DNA of 54,929 nucleotides, from positions 1 through 54,929 of the forward strand of contig JBFLWE010000028.1 in the NCBI GenBank assembly GCA_040758375.1, written 5' to 3'. This stretch comes from CAMLIZ01 sp040758375 (GTDB lineage Bacteria > Pseudomonadota > Gammaproteobacteria > Burkholderiales > Burkholderiaceae_C). A program made the position numbers and the translations under genes. Of the stretch, positions 42,649 to 50,002 are shown piece after piece (within the stretch, counting starts at the first letter, position 1; the number at the start of each line of letters is the position of its first letter). Under the pieces are notes generated by a model. That model saw only the letters and a program-made list of their open reading frames with translations. It was not told where the DNA came from and did no database searches.

Positions 42649-43341
42649 AGCGTCGGACACCGTGCACCAGCCGCCCCCGCTGATCTGCTCGACGCCAGCG
42701 GCACGCAGCCGGTCCGTCGCGAGCCGGGGCAGGTTGGCGAGCCAGCGCGCGCGGCCGTCGGCGCCGACGCGGGGCACGAAGCGGGCGGGGTCGGGTGCGT
42801 CCGCATCGGCGCCAAAGGCTTGCAGCACGTCGGGCCCGACCTCAAAGGCCTGAGGGCCGATGCAAGCGCCCATCCAGGCCTGCAGCGCTTGCGGCTCGCA
42901 GCCAGCGGCTTCGCACAGGGTAGCGACGGTGTTCTCCAGCACGCCGCCGGCCAAGCCCCTCCAGCCTGCGTGCGCCGCCCCGACGCCACGGCCGCCGGGC
43001 GCGGCCAGCAACACCGGCAGGCAGTCGGCCACGCCCACCACGCAGGCGACGCCTGCGCGGGTGGCGATGCTGGCGTCGGCCTCGATCACGTCGTCCTCGG
43101 GGTCCAGGCGATCCAGGTTCACCACCCGCGCGCCGTGCACCTGCTTCAGCCAGACCGGACGTGCCCCGCTGGCTTGTGCCAGCTGCGCGCGATTGCGGCG
43201 TACGGCCTCGGGGTCGTCGCCCACCGCAGCGCCCAGGTTCATCGAGGCATAGGCGCCGGCGCTTGCGCCGCCCGCGCGCGTGGTCATCACGGCGCCCACT
43301 TCCGCAGGCCAGGCTTCGGGCCGCAACCAGTCGGGGTGCAT
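42577..43341 (-). CDS. pgeF: Peptidoglycan editing factor PgeF (purine nucleoside phosphorylase / laccase-domain protein)
   Basis: This 254-residue protein belongs to the DUF152/YfiH multicopper-oxidase-like domain family. In E. coli the protein clears wrongly incorporated L-Ser from peptidoglycan stems; related proteins show purine nucleoside-processing activity. Signatures are TTRAGGASAGAYASMNLG near residue 20, VVGVADCLPVLL near residue 105, and GAAHAGWRGLAGGVLE. The closing RRDRITGRMAAAVWL is typical. ATG 43341 overlaps the maiA stop by one base (TGATG). Confidence 0.93.
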   Translation of the reverse strand: MHPDWLRPEAWPAEVGAVMTTRAGGASAGAYASMNLGAAVGDDPEAVRRNRAQLAQASGARPVWLKQVHGARVVNLDRLDPEDDVIEADASIATRAGVACVVGVADCLPVLLAAPGGRGVGAAHAGWRGLAGGVLENTVATLCEAAGCEPQALQAWMGACIGPQAFEVGPDVLQAFGADADAPDPARFVPRVGADGRARWLANLPRLATDRLRAAGVEQISGGGWCTVSDASRFFSFRRDRITGRMAAAVWLRG

Positions 43342-43976
43342 CAGGCTTCGAAGTCGGGGCACCTGGAAGGCTGCGTCTCGCTGAAGGCCGGCAGCTTCAT
43401 GCATTCGTCGAACACCCGCGTCACCTGGGGCAGGTGGTCGAGCCGGCAATCGAAGCGCCTGGCGTTGAAGATCTGCGGGACCAGCACGCAGTCGGCCAGC
43501 GTGGGCGTGTCGCCGTGGCAGTAGCGGCCGGGCTGCGCGGCGAGCTGGCGCTCCACCACTTCGAGCCCGGTTTCCACCCAGTGCCGGTACCAGCGGTTCT
43601 TGTCCTCGTCGCTCACTTTCAGCGAGTGCACCAGGTAGCGCAGCACGCGCAGGTTGTTGAGCGGATGGATCTCGCAGGCGATGTCCAGCGCCAGCGCCCT
43701 CACCCGCGCGCGGCCCGCCGCATCGCGCGGCAGCAATGGCGGCTCGGGATGCGTTTCGTCCAGGTACTCGATGATGGCCAGCGACTGGGTGAGCGTGGCC
43801 CGTCCATCGCGCAGCAAGGGCACCAGGCGCGAGGCCGACACCGCCTCGTAGGACTCGCTGAACTGCTCGTTCTTCGCCAGGTGCACCGGGCGGTAGTCAT
43901 AGGCCAGGCCCTTGCAGGCCAGCGCGATTCGGACGCGGTACGAAGCCGAGGACCGGAAGTAGTTGAAGAGTTCCAT
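43341..43976 (-). CDS. maiA: Maleylacetoacetate isomerase (zeta-class glutathione transferase)
   Basis: MaiA isomerises maleylacetoacetate with glutathione in tyrosine breakdown. The 211-residue protein has the zeta N-terminal site SSASYRVRIAL at residues 9-19, where most relatives have SSCS; the Cys is Ala here but the catalytic Ser is kept. SLAIIEYLDETHP near residue 65 is the glutathione-binding helix. The start ATG 43976 begins a full thioredoxin domain. The next gene on the same strand is pgeF. Confidence 0.87.
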   Translation of the reverse strand: MELFNYFRSSASYRVRIALACKGLAYDYRPVHLAKNEQFSESYEAVSASRLVPLLRDGRATLTQSLAIIEYLDETHPEPPLLPRDAAGRARVRALALDIACEIHPLNNLRVLRYLVHSLKVSDEDKNRWYRHWVETGLEVVERQLAAQPGRYCHGDTPTLADCVLVPQIFNARRFDCRLDHLPQVTRVFDECMKLPAFSETQPSRCPDFEA

Positions 43977-44021
43977 GCGGCTAGTTTGCCCCCAACACGC
44001 AGCCGGCGCGGGCCCTGTCGC

Positions 44022-44027
44022 TATCAT
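44022..44027 (+). promoter_or_regulatory. Possible -10 for ubiC, giving a very short leader
   Basis: TATCAT ends ten bases before the ubiC ATG. No Shine-Dalgarno is present. The expected leader is three to five bases. Confidence 0.35.
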
Positions 44028-44037
44028 CCGCGGCCCT

Positions 44038-44637
44038 ATGAGTGGCCTCCGACTGCGCCGGTGGTTGCGGCGCACCGGTTCGCTGAGTGCGCACCTGCAG
44101 ACCCTGGGTACCCGATTCGAAGTGCAGCGCCTGTCGCAGCGCGTGGCACCGCTGCTGCCGGGCGAGGCGCGCAGCCTGGGGCTGGCCGCCGGCACGCGCT
44201 GCCTGGTGCGCGAGGTGGTGCTCAGGGTGGACGGCCAGCCGCTGGTGTACGCGCGCAGCGTCGCGCCGGCTTCGGCGCTGCGAGGGCCCTGGCGCAGCCT
44301 GGGGGGCCTGGGCACGCGTCCGCTCGCGCAGCTGCTGTTCGACACGCGGCAGGTTTCGCGCAGCGCTTTGCGAACGCTGCGCATCGCGCCCTCAGGGCCC
44401 TGGGCGTGCAAGCTCAAGGCCGGCTGGCAGCGCGGCGCCCGCCAGCCCTGGCCGGCCCGCACGGCCTGGGGCCGCTACTCGGTCTTCCACAAGGCCGGCA
44501 TGCCGCTACGGGTGACCGAAGTGTTCAACCCTGTGATGCAAAGCAAGCCAAGCTGCCACTGCGGATCCGGCTTTGCCGGGCCGCTGGTGGCGCCCCCTGG
44601 AGGGGGAGGCGCCGAAGGCGCTTCGGGGGTGGGCTAA
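44038..44637 (+). CDS. ubiC: Chorismate pyruvate-lyase
   Basis: UbiC splits chorismate to 4-hydroxybenzoate and pyruvate, the first step of ubiquinone synthesis. The protein (199 residues) shows REVVLRVDGQPLVYARSV near residue 60, with the Arg that binds the substrate, and VTEVFNPVM near residue 161, with the catalytic Glu. The family is normally about 165 residues; the last 30 (SKPSCHCGSGFAGPL onward) come from the repeat element at 44555-44633 and are not typical. No ubiA follows. Its end overlaps the convergent hydrolase by four bases. Confidence 0.88.
   Translation: MSGLRLRRWLRRTGSLSAHLQTLGTRFEVQRLSQRVAPLLPGEARSLGLAAGTRCLVREVVLRVDGQPLVYARSVAPASALRGPWRSLGGLGTRPLAQLLFDTRQVSRSALRTLRIAPSGPWACKLKAGWQRGARQPWPARTAWGRYSVFHKAGMPLRVTEVFNPVMQSKPSCHCGSGFAGPLVAPPGGGGAEGASGVG
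44555..44633. repeat. Outer palindromic element, free copy
   Basis: GCGGATCCGGCTTTGCCGG (44561-44579) is the exact reverse complement of 48308-48326. The 24 bases at 44609-44632 are the exact reverse complement of 48168-48191. Between them lies CCCCCT-GGA-GGGGG, which in the 48 kb copy is opened by a 91-base insert. It is read as the UbiC C-terminus. Confidence 0.8.
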
Positions 44638-45326
44638 ACCACGCGCACCGCCAGGCTGGGCAAGCCCTCGACCTCGGCCTCGAGCAAGTCGCCAGCGACC
44701 ACGGCCGCCACGCCCTCGGGCGTGCCGGTGTAGATGAGGTCGCCGGGGGCCAGCTCCCAGGCGGCCGACAGGTGGGCGATGATCTCCGGCACGCTCCAGA
44801 TCAGCTTGCCGATCGCACTGCTCTGCCGCACCTGGCCGTTCACACGCAGCGAAATGCGGGTGTCGGCCGCCACCTTGCACTTGGCGGCGGGCTTGAGCGC
44901 GCCGATCGGCGCCGCCTCGTCGAAGCCCTTGCCGATGCACCAGGGGCGGCCCTGCTTCTTCATCTCGTTCTGTAGGTCGCGGCGGGTCATGTCCAGGCCG
45001 ACGCCATAGCCCCACACATGGTCGAGCGCGCGCTCGGCCGCGATGTCGCGCCCGCCCACGCCGATGGCCACCACCAGCTCCACCTCGTGGTGCAGGCTTT
45101 GCGTCAGGCTGGGGTAGTGCATCTCGCCCACCTCGCCCTCGGGCACCGGCACGATGGTGTCGGCCGGCTTCAGGAAGAAGAACGGCGGCTCGCGGCCGGT
45201 GTGGCCCATCTCGATCGCATGCTCCACGTAGTTGCGGCCCACGCAGTAGATGCGCCGCACGGGAAACAGGCCACCACCGGCCACCGGCACTGCGGCATGC
45301 GCAGGCGGATTCACGACATATGTCAT
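44634..45326 (-). CDS. Fumarylacetoacetate hydrolase family protein
   Basis: This 230-residue protein has the FAH fold with metal ligands in HHEVELVVAIG near residue 86 and GYGVGLDMTRRDLQ near residue 111, and the final KLIWSVPEIIAHLS plus TGTPEGVAAV. It may act on fumarylpyruvate, acylpyruvate or fumarylacetoacetate; the nearby maiA hints at fumarylpyruvate or maleylacetoacetate chemistry, but they are not in one operon because ubiC lies between on the other strand. ATG 45326 begins the family sequence. Confidence 0.88.
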   Translation of the reverse strand: MTYVVNPPAHAAVPVAGGGLFPVRRIYCVGRNYVEHAIEMGHTGREPPFFFLKPADTIVPVPEGEVGEMHYPSLTQSLHHEVELVVAIGVGGRDIAAERALDHVWGYGVGLDMTRRDLQNEMKKQGRPWCIGKGFDEAAPIGALKPAAKCKVAADTRISLRVNGQVRQSSAIGKLIWSVPEIIAHLSAAWELAPGDLIYTGTPEGVAAVVAGDLLEAEVEGLPSLAVRVV

Positions 45327-45380
45327 CGCTTTGTCTCCTGTTGGGCCGTCGATGATGCCATGCGAGCGAGTGCCCGCTAG

Positions 45381-45386
45381 TACACT
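45381..45386 (+). promoter_or_regulatory. Possible -10 giving a leaderless Nudix transcript
   Basis: TACACT ends seven bases before the ATG at 45394, so the predicted start is at the ATG. There is no Shine-Dalgarno. Confidence 0.4.
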
Positions 45387-45393
45387 GCCCGCC

Positions 45394-45942
45394 ATGCTTT
45401 TCACCGCCCGCAGCATCAAGCACTGCCGCGCCTGTGGCGGCGCGGTGCGCTACCAGGTGCCGGCGGACGACAACCGCGAGCGCGCCGTCTGCAGCGACTG
45501 CGGCACCATCCACTATGAGAACCCGCTCAACGTGGTGGGCACCGTGCCCGTGTGGCACGACCAGGTGCTGCTGTGCAAGCGCAACATCGAGCCGCGCCGC
45601 GGCTTGTGGACGCTGCCGGCCGGCTTCATGGAGCTGGGCGAGTCCACCGCACAGGGCGCCTTGCGCGAGACCATCGAGGAAGCGGGCGCCGATGTCGAGA
45701 TGGGCGAGTTGTTCACCTTGCTGAACGTGGTGCGTGTCGGCCAGGTGCATCTGTTCTACCTGGCGCGGCTGCGCAGCCCGGAGTTCGCGCCCGGCCCCGA
45801 GACGATGGAAGCGCGCCTGTTCCGCGAGGACGAGATCCCATGGGAGGAGATCGCGTTCCGCACCTCGCGCGAGACGCTGCTGCGCTACTTCGAAGACCGC
45901 AAGAGAGGTCGGTTCGGCGTGCACTGCGCCGACATCCAATAG
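45394..45942 (+). CDS. Nudix hydrolase with N-terminal zinc ribbon
   Basis: This 182-residue protein has a zinc ribbon with Cys11, Cys14, Cys33, Cys36 and a complete Nudix box at residues 77-99 (G77-x5-E83-x7-RE-x2-EE-x-G98). The arrangement resembles ADP-ribose or NADH pyrophosphatase-type Nudix proteins such as NudC-like or small ADP-ribose hydrolases; the exact substrate is unclear. It is divergent from the hydrolase, and the T1SS gene starts seven bases after it, so it may be cotranscribed with the secretion genes. Confidence 0.9.
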   Translation: MLFTARSIKHCRACGGAVRYQVPADDNRERAVCSDCGTIHYENPLNVVGTVPVWHDQVLLCKRNIEPRRGLWTLPAGFMELGESTAQGALRETIEEAGADVEMGELFTLLNVVRVGQVHLFYLARLRSPEFAPGPETMEARLFREDEIPWEEIAFRTSRETLLRYFEDRKRGRFGVHCADIQ

Positions 45943-45949
45943 CGAACCC

Positions 45950-48160
45950 ATGACCGACTCCACCGCGCCGCATTCCTCCCCGCCCGCCGCGAGCGCTACC
46001 CCTCCCCTCGCCGCACGCCTGCGCGAGGACCTGCTGCACCCCGACCCCTTGCTCGACTGCCTGGTCGAGGTGTGCCGACTGCACGGGCAGAACGCCTCGC
46101 GCGCCTCGCTGGCCGCCGGGCTGCCGCTGGCGGGCGGCCGCCTCACGCTCGAGCTGGCCGAGCGGGCCGCCGCGCGCGCGGGCATGGCCACGCGGCTGCA
46201 GCGCGTGCCCTTGACCGAGCTGGACGTCGATGTGCTGCCGGCGATCCTGGTGCTCAAGGACAACAAGGCCTGCGTGCTGCTCAGCCGCAACGACAACGGC
46301 GTGGTGCGGCTGCTGATGCCCGAGACCGGCCAGGGCATGGTGACGCTGACGGTCGAAGACCTGCACGCGCGCTACTCGGGCGTGGTGCTGTTCGTGCGGC
46401 CGCACTTCCGCTTCGACGGCCGCACGCCCGACCTGCGGCCGCCGCGCACGCGCCACTGGTTCTGGGGCGCCCTGCTGGAGCAGCGCTTCGTCTATCGCGA
46501 CGTGCTGTGGGCCGCGGCCCTGGTGAACCTGTTCGCGCTGGCGCTGCCGCTGTTCTCGATGAACGTGTACGACCGCGTGGTGCCCAACCAGGCGATCGAG
46601 ACCCTGTGGGCGCTGGCCGTGGGCGTGGTGCTGATGTTGTGCGCCGACCTGTTCCTGCGCAAGCTGCGCAGCCGCTTCGTCGACGAGGCCAGCGCGCGGG
46701 TGGACGTGGACATCTCCGCCACGCTGATGGAGCGCGTGCTGGGCATGCGGCTGGAGCACCGGCCCGAGTCGGTGGGCTCTTTCGCGGCCAACCTGCGCGG
46801 CTTCGAGCAGGTGCGCGACTTCATCGCCAGCAGCACGGTCACGGCGCTGATCGACCTGCCGTTCGCACTGCTGTTCGTCGCGGTGATGGGCTGGATCTCG
46901 CTGTGGCTGGTGGTGCCGGTGGTGCTGGCCTTCGTGCTGATACTGGGCGTGGGCTACATCCTGCAGCACCGGCTGCACGAGCTGGCCGAGACCACCTACC
47001 GCGCCGCCGCGCAGCGCAACGCCACGCTGATCGAAAGCCTCACCGGTATCGAGACCATCAAGACCCAGGGCGCCGAGGGGGTGATCCAGGCGCGCTGGGA
47101 GCGGGCCAACCGCTTCCTCGCGCGGGTCAACGTGCGCATGCGCAGCCTCTCGTCGGGCGCCATGTACGCCACCCACTGGCTCACGCAGCTGGTCACGGTG
47201 CTCATCGTGATCATCGGCGTGTACCTCATCGGCGAGCGCGAGCTGACGATGGGCGCGCTCATCGCCTGCAGCATGCTGGCCGGCCGCGCGCTGGCGCCGG
47301 CGGGCCAGATCGTGGGCCTGCTGATGCAGTACCAGGGCGCGCGCACGGCGCTGGAGTCGCTGAACAAGCTGATGGAAAAGCCGGTGGAGCGGCCCACCGC
47401 GGCCGAAGGCGGCGCGCCCTTCATCCACCGGCGCGAGCTCAAGGGCGACATCGAATTCCGCAACGTGCACTTCGCCTACCCGGGGCGCAGCGACAACGCG
47501 CTCGAGGGCGTGAGCTTCAAGATCGCCGCCGGCGAACGCGTGGCGCTGATCGGCCGCGTGGGCTCGGGCAAGTCGACGATGCAGCGGCTGATGATGGGCC
47601 TGTACCAGCCCAGCGAGGGCGCGGTGCTGCTCGACGGCATCGACGTGCGCCAGCTCGACCCGGCCGACGTGCGCCGCAACGTGGCCTCGGTGTCGCAGGA
47701 CGTGATGCTGTTCTACGGCTCGCTGCGCGAGAACATCACCTTCGGCCTGCCCTTCGCCGACGACGCGGCCGTGGTGCAGGCGGCCGAGATCGCCGGGCTG
47801 GCCGACTTCGTCAACCGCCATCCACGCGGCTTCGACATGCCGGTGGGCGAGCGCGGCGAGCTGCTGTCGGGGGGCCAGCGCCAGGGCATCGGCATCGCGC
47901 GCGCGGTGCTGCACAACGCACCGGTGCTGCTGCTCGACGAACCGACCAGCGCGATGGATTTTTCGACCGAGGCGCACGTCACCGCGCGGCTGTCGGCCTT
48001 CGCGCACCAGAAGACGCTGGTGGTGGTGACGCACCGCACTTCGCTGCTGTCGCTGGTGAACCGCGCGATCGTGGTCGACGGCGGCAAGATCGTGGCCGAC
48101 GGCCCGCGCGACCGCATCATGGAAGCGCTGCAGGCCGGGCGCATCGCGAGGGCGTCGTGA
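45950..48160 (+). CDS. lapB: Type I secretion ABC transporter (LapB/LssB-like)
   Basis: This 736-residue protein is the inner-membrane ABC part of a type I secretion system for large adhesins. Residues about 20-150 form a C39-like domain with no visible catalytic Cys-His pair, as is usual in transporters that bind but do not cut their substrate. The membrane domain (about 170-460) is followed by a nucleotide domain with Walker A GRVGSGKST near 535-543, LSGGQRQ and LLLDEPTSAMD. ATG 45950 lies seven bases after the Nudix gene. The adhesin and HlyD partner are downstream; no TolC is in the window. Confidence 0.9.
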   Translation: MTDSTAPHSSPPAASATPPLAARLREDLLHPDPLLDCLVEVCRLHGQNASRASLAAGLPLAGGRLTLELAERAAARAGMATRLQRVPLTELDVDVLPAILVLKDNKACVLLSRNDNGVVRLLMPETGQGMVTLTVEDLHARYSGVVLFVRPHFRFDGRTPDLRPPRTRHWFWGALLEQRFVYRDVLWAAALVNLFALALPLFSMNVYDRVVPNQAIETLWALAVGVVLMLCADLFLRKLRSRFVDEASARVDVDISATLMERVLGMRLEHRPESVGSFAANLRGFEQVRDFIASSTVTALIDLPFALLFVAVMGWISLWLVVPVVLAFVLILGVGYILQHRLHELAETTYRAAAQRNATLIESLTGIETIKTQGAEGVIQARWERANRFLARVNVRMRSLSSGAMYATHWLTQLVTVLIVIIGVYLIGERELTMGALIACSMLAGRALAPAGQIVGLLMQYQGARTALESLNKLMEKPVERPTAAEGGAPFIHRRELKGDIEFRNVHFAYPGRSDNALEGVSFKIAAGERVALIGRVGSGKSTMQRLMMGLYQPSEGAVLLDGIDVRQLDPADVRRNVASVSQDVMLFYGSLRENITFGLPFADDAAVVQAAEIAGLADFVNRHPRGFDMPVGERGELLSGGQRQGIGIARAVLHNAPVLLLDEPTSAMDFSTEAHVTARLSAFAHQKTLVVVTHRTSLLSLVNRAIVVDGGKIVADGPRDRIMEALQAGRIARAS

Positions 48161-48167
48161 TGATGGT

Positions 48168-48326
48168 CCACCCCCGAAGCGCCTTCGGCGCTTCCCCCTT
48201 GTATGTCGGCCCCGGCCGCGGGGTACCGCGTCCGCCCCCCCGCGGGGGCGAGCAACTGCCTTCGGAGCGGCCGGGCGACAGTTGCTCAAGGGGGCGCCGC
48301 CAGCGGACCGGCAAAGCCGGATCCGC
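48168..48326. repeat. Nested repeat: copy D inserted into a second outer element
   Basis: The outer element (48168-48198 and 48290-48326) is the reverse complement of the free copy at 44555. Inside it, 48199-48289 holds the three-hairpin type: GAGCAACTG/CAGTTGCTC (48250-48258, 48279-48287), GCCCCC/GGGGGC (48234-48249) and CGCGG-GGTA-CCGCG (48217-48230). 29 bases are identical to copy C. It fills most of the gap before hlyD. Confidence 0.85.
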
Positions 48327-48393
48327 GGCGGCCGCTGGGCTGCGGCCGCTCGACGCGGCGCAGAGGGTGGCGCGCCGCGCTGTGGAGCAACTG
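48250..48393 (+). promoter_or_regulatory. Two alternative pairings that could hide the hlyD ribosome site
   Basis: CAGTTGCTC (48279-48287) can pair with GAGCAACTG at 48250-48258 or with a second identical copy at 48385-48393. The second copy overlaps GGAG (48384-48387), the ribosome site of hlyD. Only one pairing can form at a time. Confidence 0.45.
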
Positions 48394-48395
48394 AA

Positions 48396-49820
48396 ATGAT
48401 GAAGCGGGTGCTCGATGGCGGCAGGCGCGTGATGGCCGTGTTGGAGCGCGCGCGCGTGGCGTTGGAGCCGCTGACGCGGCGCGTGCTGGGCCCTACCGTC
48501 ACCGAGGCCGACGCCGAGGCCGCCGGGCTGCGCAGCTTCGAGCACGAAGCCGACGAGCTGATGTCGCGCGAGCGCACGCGGCGTGCGCAGAAGATCGTGC
48601 GTTCGGCGGGCGTGGTGCTGCTGCTGCTGTTGCTGTGGGCCGCGTTTGCCCACGTGGACGAGGTCACCCGCGGCGAGGGCCGGGTGATCCCGTCGAAGCA
48701 GCTCCAGGTGCTGCAGGCGCTGGACGGCGGCGTCGTGGCCGAGATCCTGGTGCGCGAAGGCGAGGTGGTCGAAAAAGGCCAGCTGCTGCTGCGCATCGAC
48801 GAAACCCGCGCCACTTCGGGCGTGCGCGAGAGCGCAGCCACCGGCTTCGCGCTGCGCGCGCGGCTGGCGCGGCTGAAGGCGCTGGCCGACGGCGTGCCGT
48901 TCGCGCCTCCCAAGGCCAACGACCCCGAGGAACAGCGCATCGTCGACGAGGAGCAGCAGCTGTACCAGTCCAAGCGCAACGAACTGGACACGCTGGTGTC
49001 CATCAGCCGCCAGCAGCTGATGCAGCGGCAGCAGGAGCTGTCGGAGATGCGCGCGCGCAAGTCCTCGGCCGAGCGCAGCCTCGAGCTGAGCCAGCAGGAG
49101 CTCGCCAAGACGCGCCCGCTGCTGGCCACCGGCGCGGTGTCGGAGGTGGACATCCTGCGGCTGGAGCGCGAGGTCGCGCGCAGCCGCGGCGAGGCCGAGC
49201 AGGCCACCGCGCAGATCGCGCGCGTGCAGGCAGCCATCGGCGAGGCCGAACGCAAGATCCAGGAGACCGAGCTGACCTTCCGCAACGAGGCCCGGCGCGA
49301 CCTCTCCGACGTGATCGGCAAGCTCAACGCGCTGCAAGAAGGAGCGGTGGCGCTGGCCGACAAGGTGAGCAAGGCCCAAGTGCGCTCGCCGGTGCGCGGC
49401 CGGGTGCAGCGGCTGCTGGCTAACACGGTGGGCGGCGTGGTGCAGCCGGGCAAGGACATCGTGGAGATCGTGCCGCTGGACGACGCGCTGGTGCTGGAGG
49501 CGCGCGTGGCACCCAAGGACATCGCGTTCATCCGGCCCGGCCAGAGCGCGCTGGTGAAGTTCACCGCCTACGACTTCTCCATCTACGGCGGGCTGGAGGC
49601 CACGGTGGAGAACATCAGCCCGGACACCACCGTCGACGAGCGCGGTAACGCGTTTTATCTGGTGCGGGTGCGCACCCACCAGTCCAGCTTCGGCGACAAG
49701 CTGCCGGTGATCCCCGGCATGACGGCCGAGGTGGACATCCTCACCGGCAGCAAGACGGTGCTGTCGTACCTGCTCAAGCCGGTGCTCAAGGCCAAGGCCT
49801 ACGCGTTGCGCGAGCGCTGA
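48396..49820 (+). CDS. lapC: Type I secretion periplasmic adaptor (HlyD/LapC-like)
   Basis: This 474-residue adaptor connects the ABC transporter to an outer-membrane channel. It has a short cytoplasmic N-terminus, one membrane helix near residues 67-86, a lipoyl half (GVVAEILVREGEVVEKGQLLLRID), a long coiled coil (residues about 165-330, Glu/Arg-rich) and a closing beta-barrel with VAPKDIAFIRPGQSALVKFTAYDFSIYGG, typical of HlyD. ATG 48396 or 48399 are both usable; GGAG is at 48384-48387. It follows the ABC gene after the repeat region. Confidence 0.9.
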   Translation: MMKRVLDGGRRVMAVLERARVALEPLTRRVLGPTVTEADAEAAGLRSFEHEADELMSRERTRRAQKIVRSAGVVLLLLLLWAAFAHVDEVTRGEGRVIPSKQLQVLQALDGGVVAEILVREGEVVEKGQLLLRIDETRATSGVRESAATGFALRARLARLKALADGVPFAPPKANDPEEQRIVDEEQQLYQSKRNELDTLVSISRQQLMQRQQELSEMRARKSSAERSLELSQQELAKTRPLLATGAVSEVDILRLEREVARSRGEAEQATAQIARVQAAIGEAERKIQETELTFRNEARRDLSDVIGKLNALQEGAVALADKVSKAQVRSPVRGRVQRLLANTVGGVVQPGKDIVEIVPLDDALVLEARVAPKDIAFIRPGQSALVKFTAYDFSIYGGLEATVENISPDTTVDERGNAFYLVRVRTHQSSFGDKLPVIPGMTAEVDILTGSKTVLSYLLKPVLKAKAYALRER

Positions 49821-49898
49821 TCGCGGCCGGCCGCGCCGGCTAGCGCTGTCTTTTCACGACAGCATCTTGTTGCAAATGCACACAAACCGGGCCGGGCG

Positions 49899-49912
49899 GT
49901 GACGTCCGTCAC
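49899..49912. promoter_or_regulatory. Inverted repeat GTGACG-TC-CGTCAC before the adhesin
   Basis: Perfect six-base arms, about 90 bases before the adhesin ATG. Size and symmetry suit an operator. Confidence 0.45.
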
Positions 49913-49930
49913 GGAAGAAGGCAGGTGCGA

Positions 49931-49944
49931 TGCGCTTAAGCGCA
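49931..49944. promoter_or_regulatory. Palindrome TGCGCTTAAGCGCA before the adhesin
   Basis: A perfect 14-base palindrome 58 bases before the ATG, between the inverted repeat and the gene. It is a second operator candidate. No clear -35/-10 pair was found in 49821-50002. Confidence 0.45.
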
Positions 49945-50002
49945 AGGGGCGGCCCTATGCTCCGACGGCGGTTCTTATTACCGACGATCGGGAAGTTTTG
50001 CC

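Noticed and set aside
45950..46400. Active C39 peptidase domain in the ABC transporter
   Set aside because: No catalytic Cys-His pair is visible, so it is a C39-like domain that probably only binds substrate.
45713..49564. Long minus-strand frame opposite lapB and lapC
   Set aside because: Composition is low-complexity and both plus-strand genes are full-length with clear domains.
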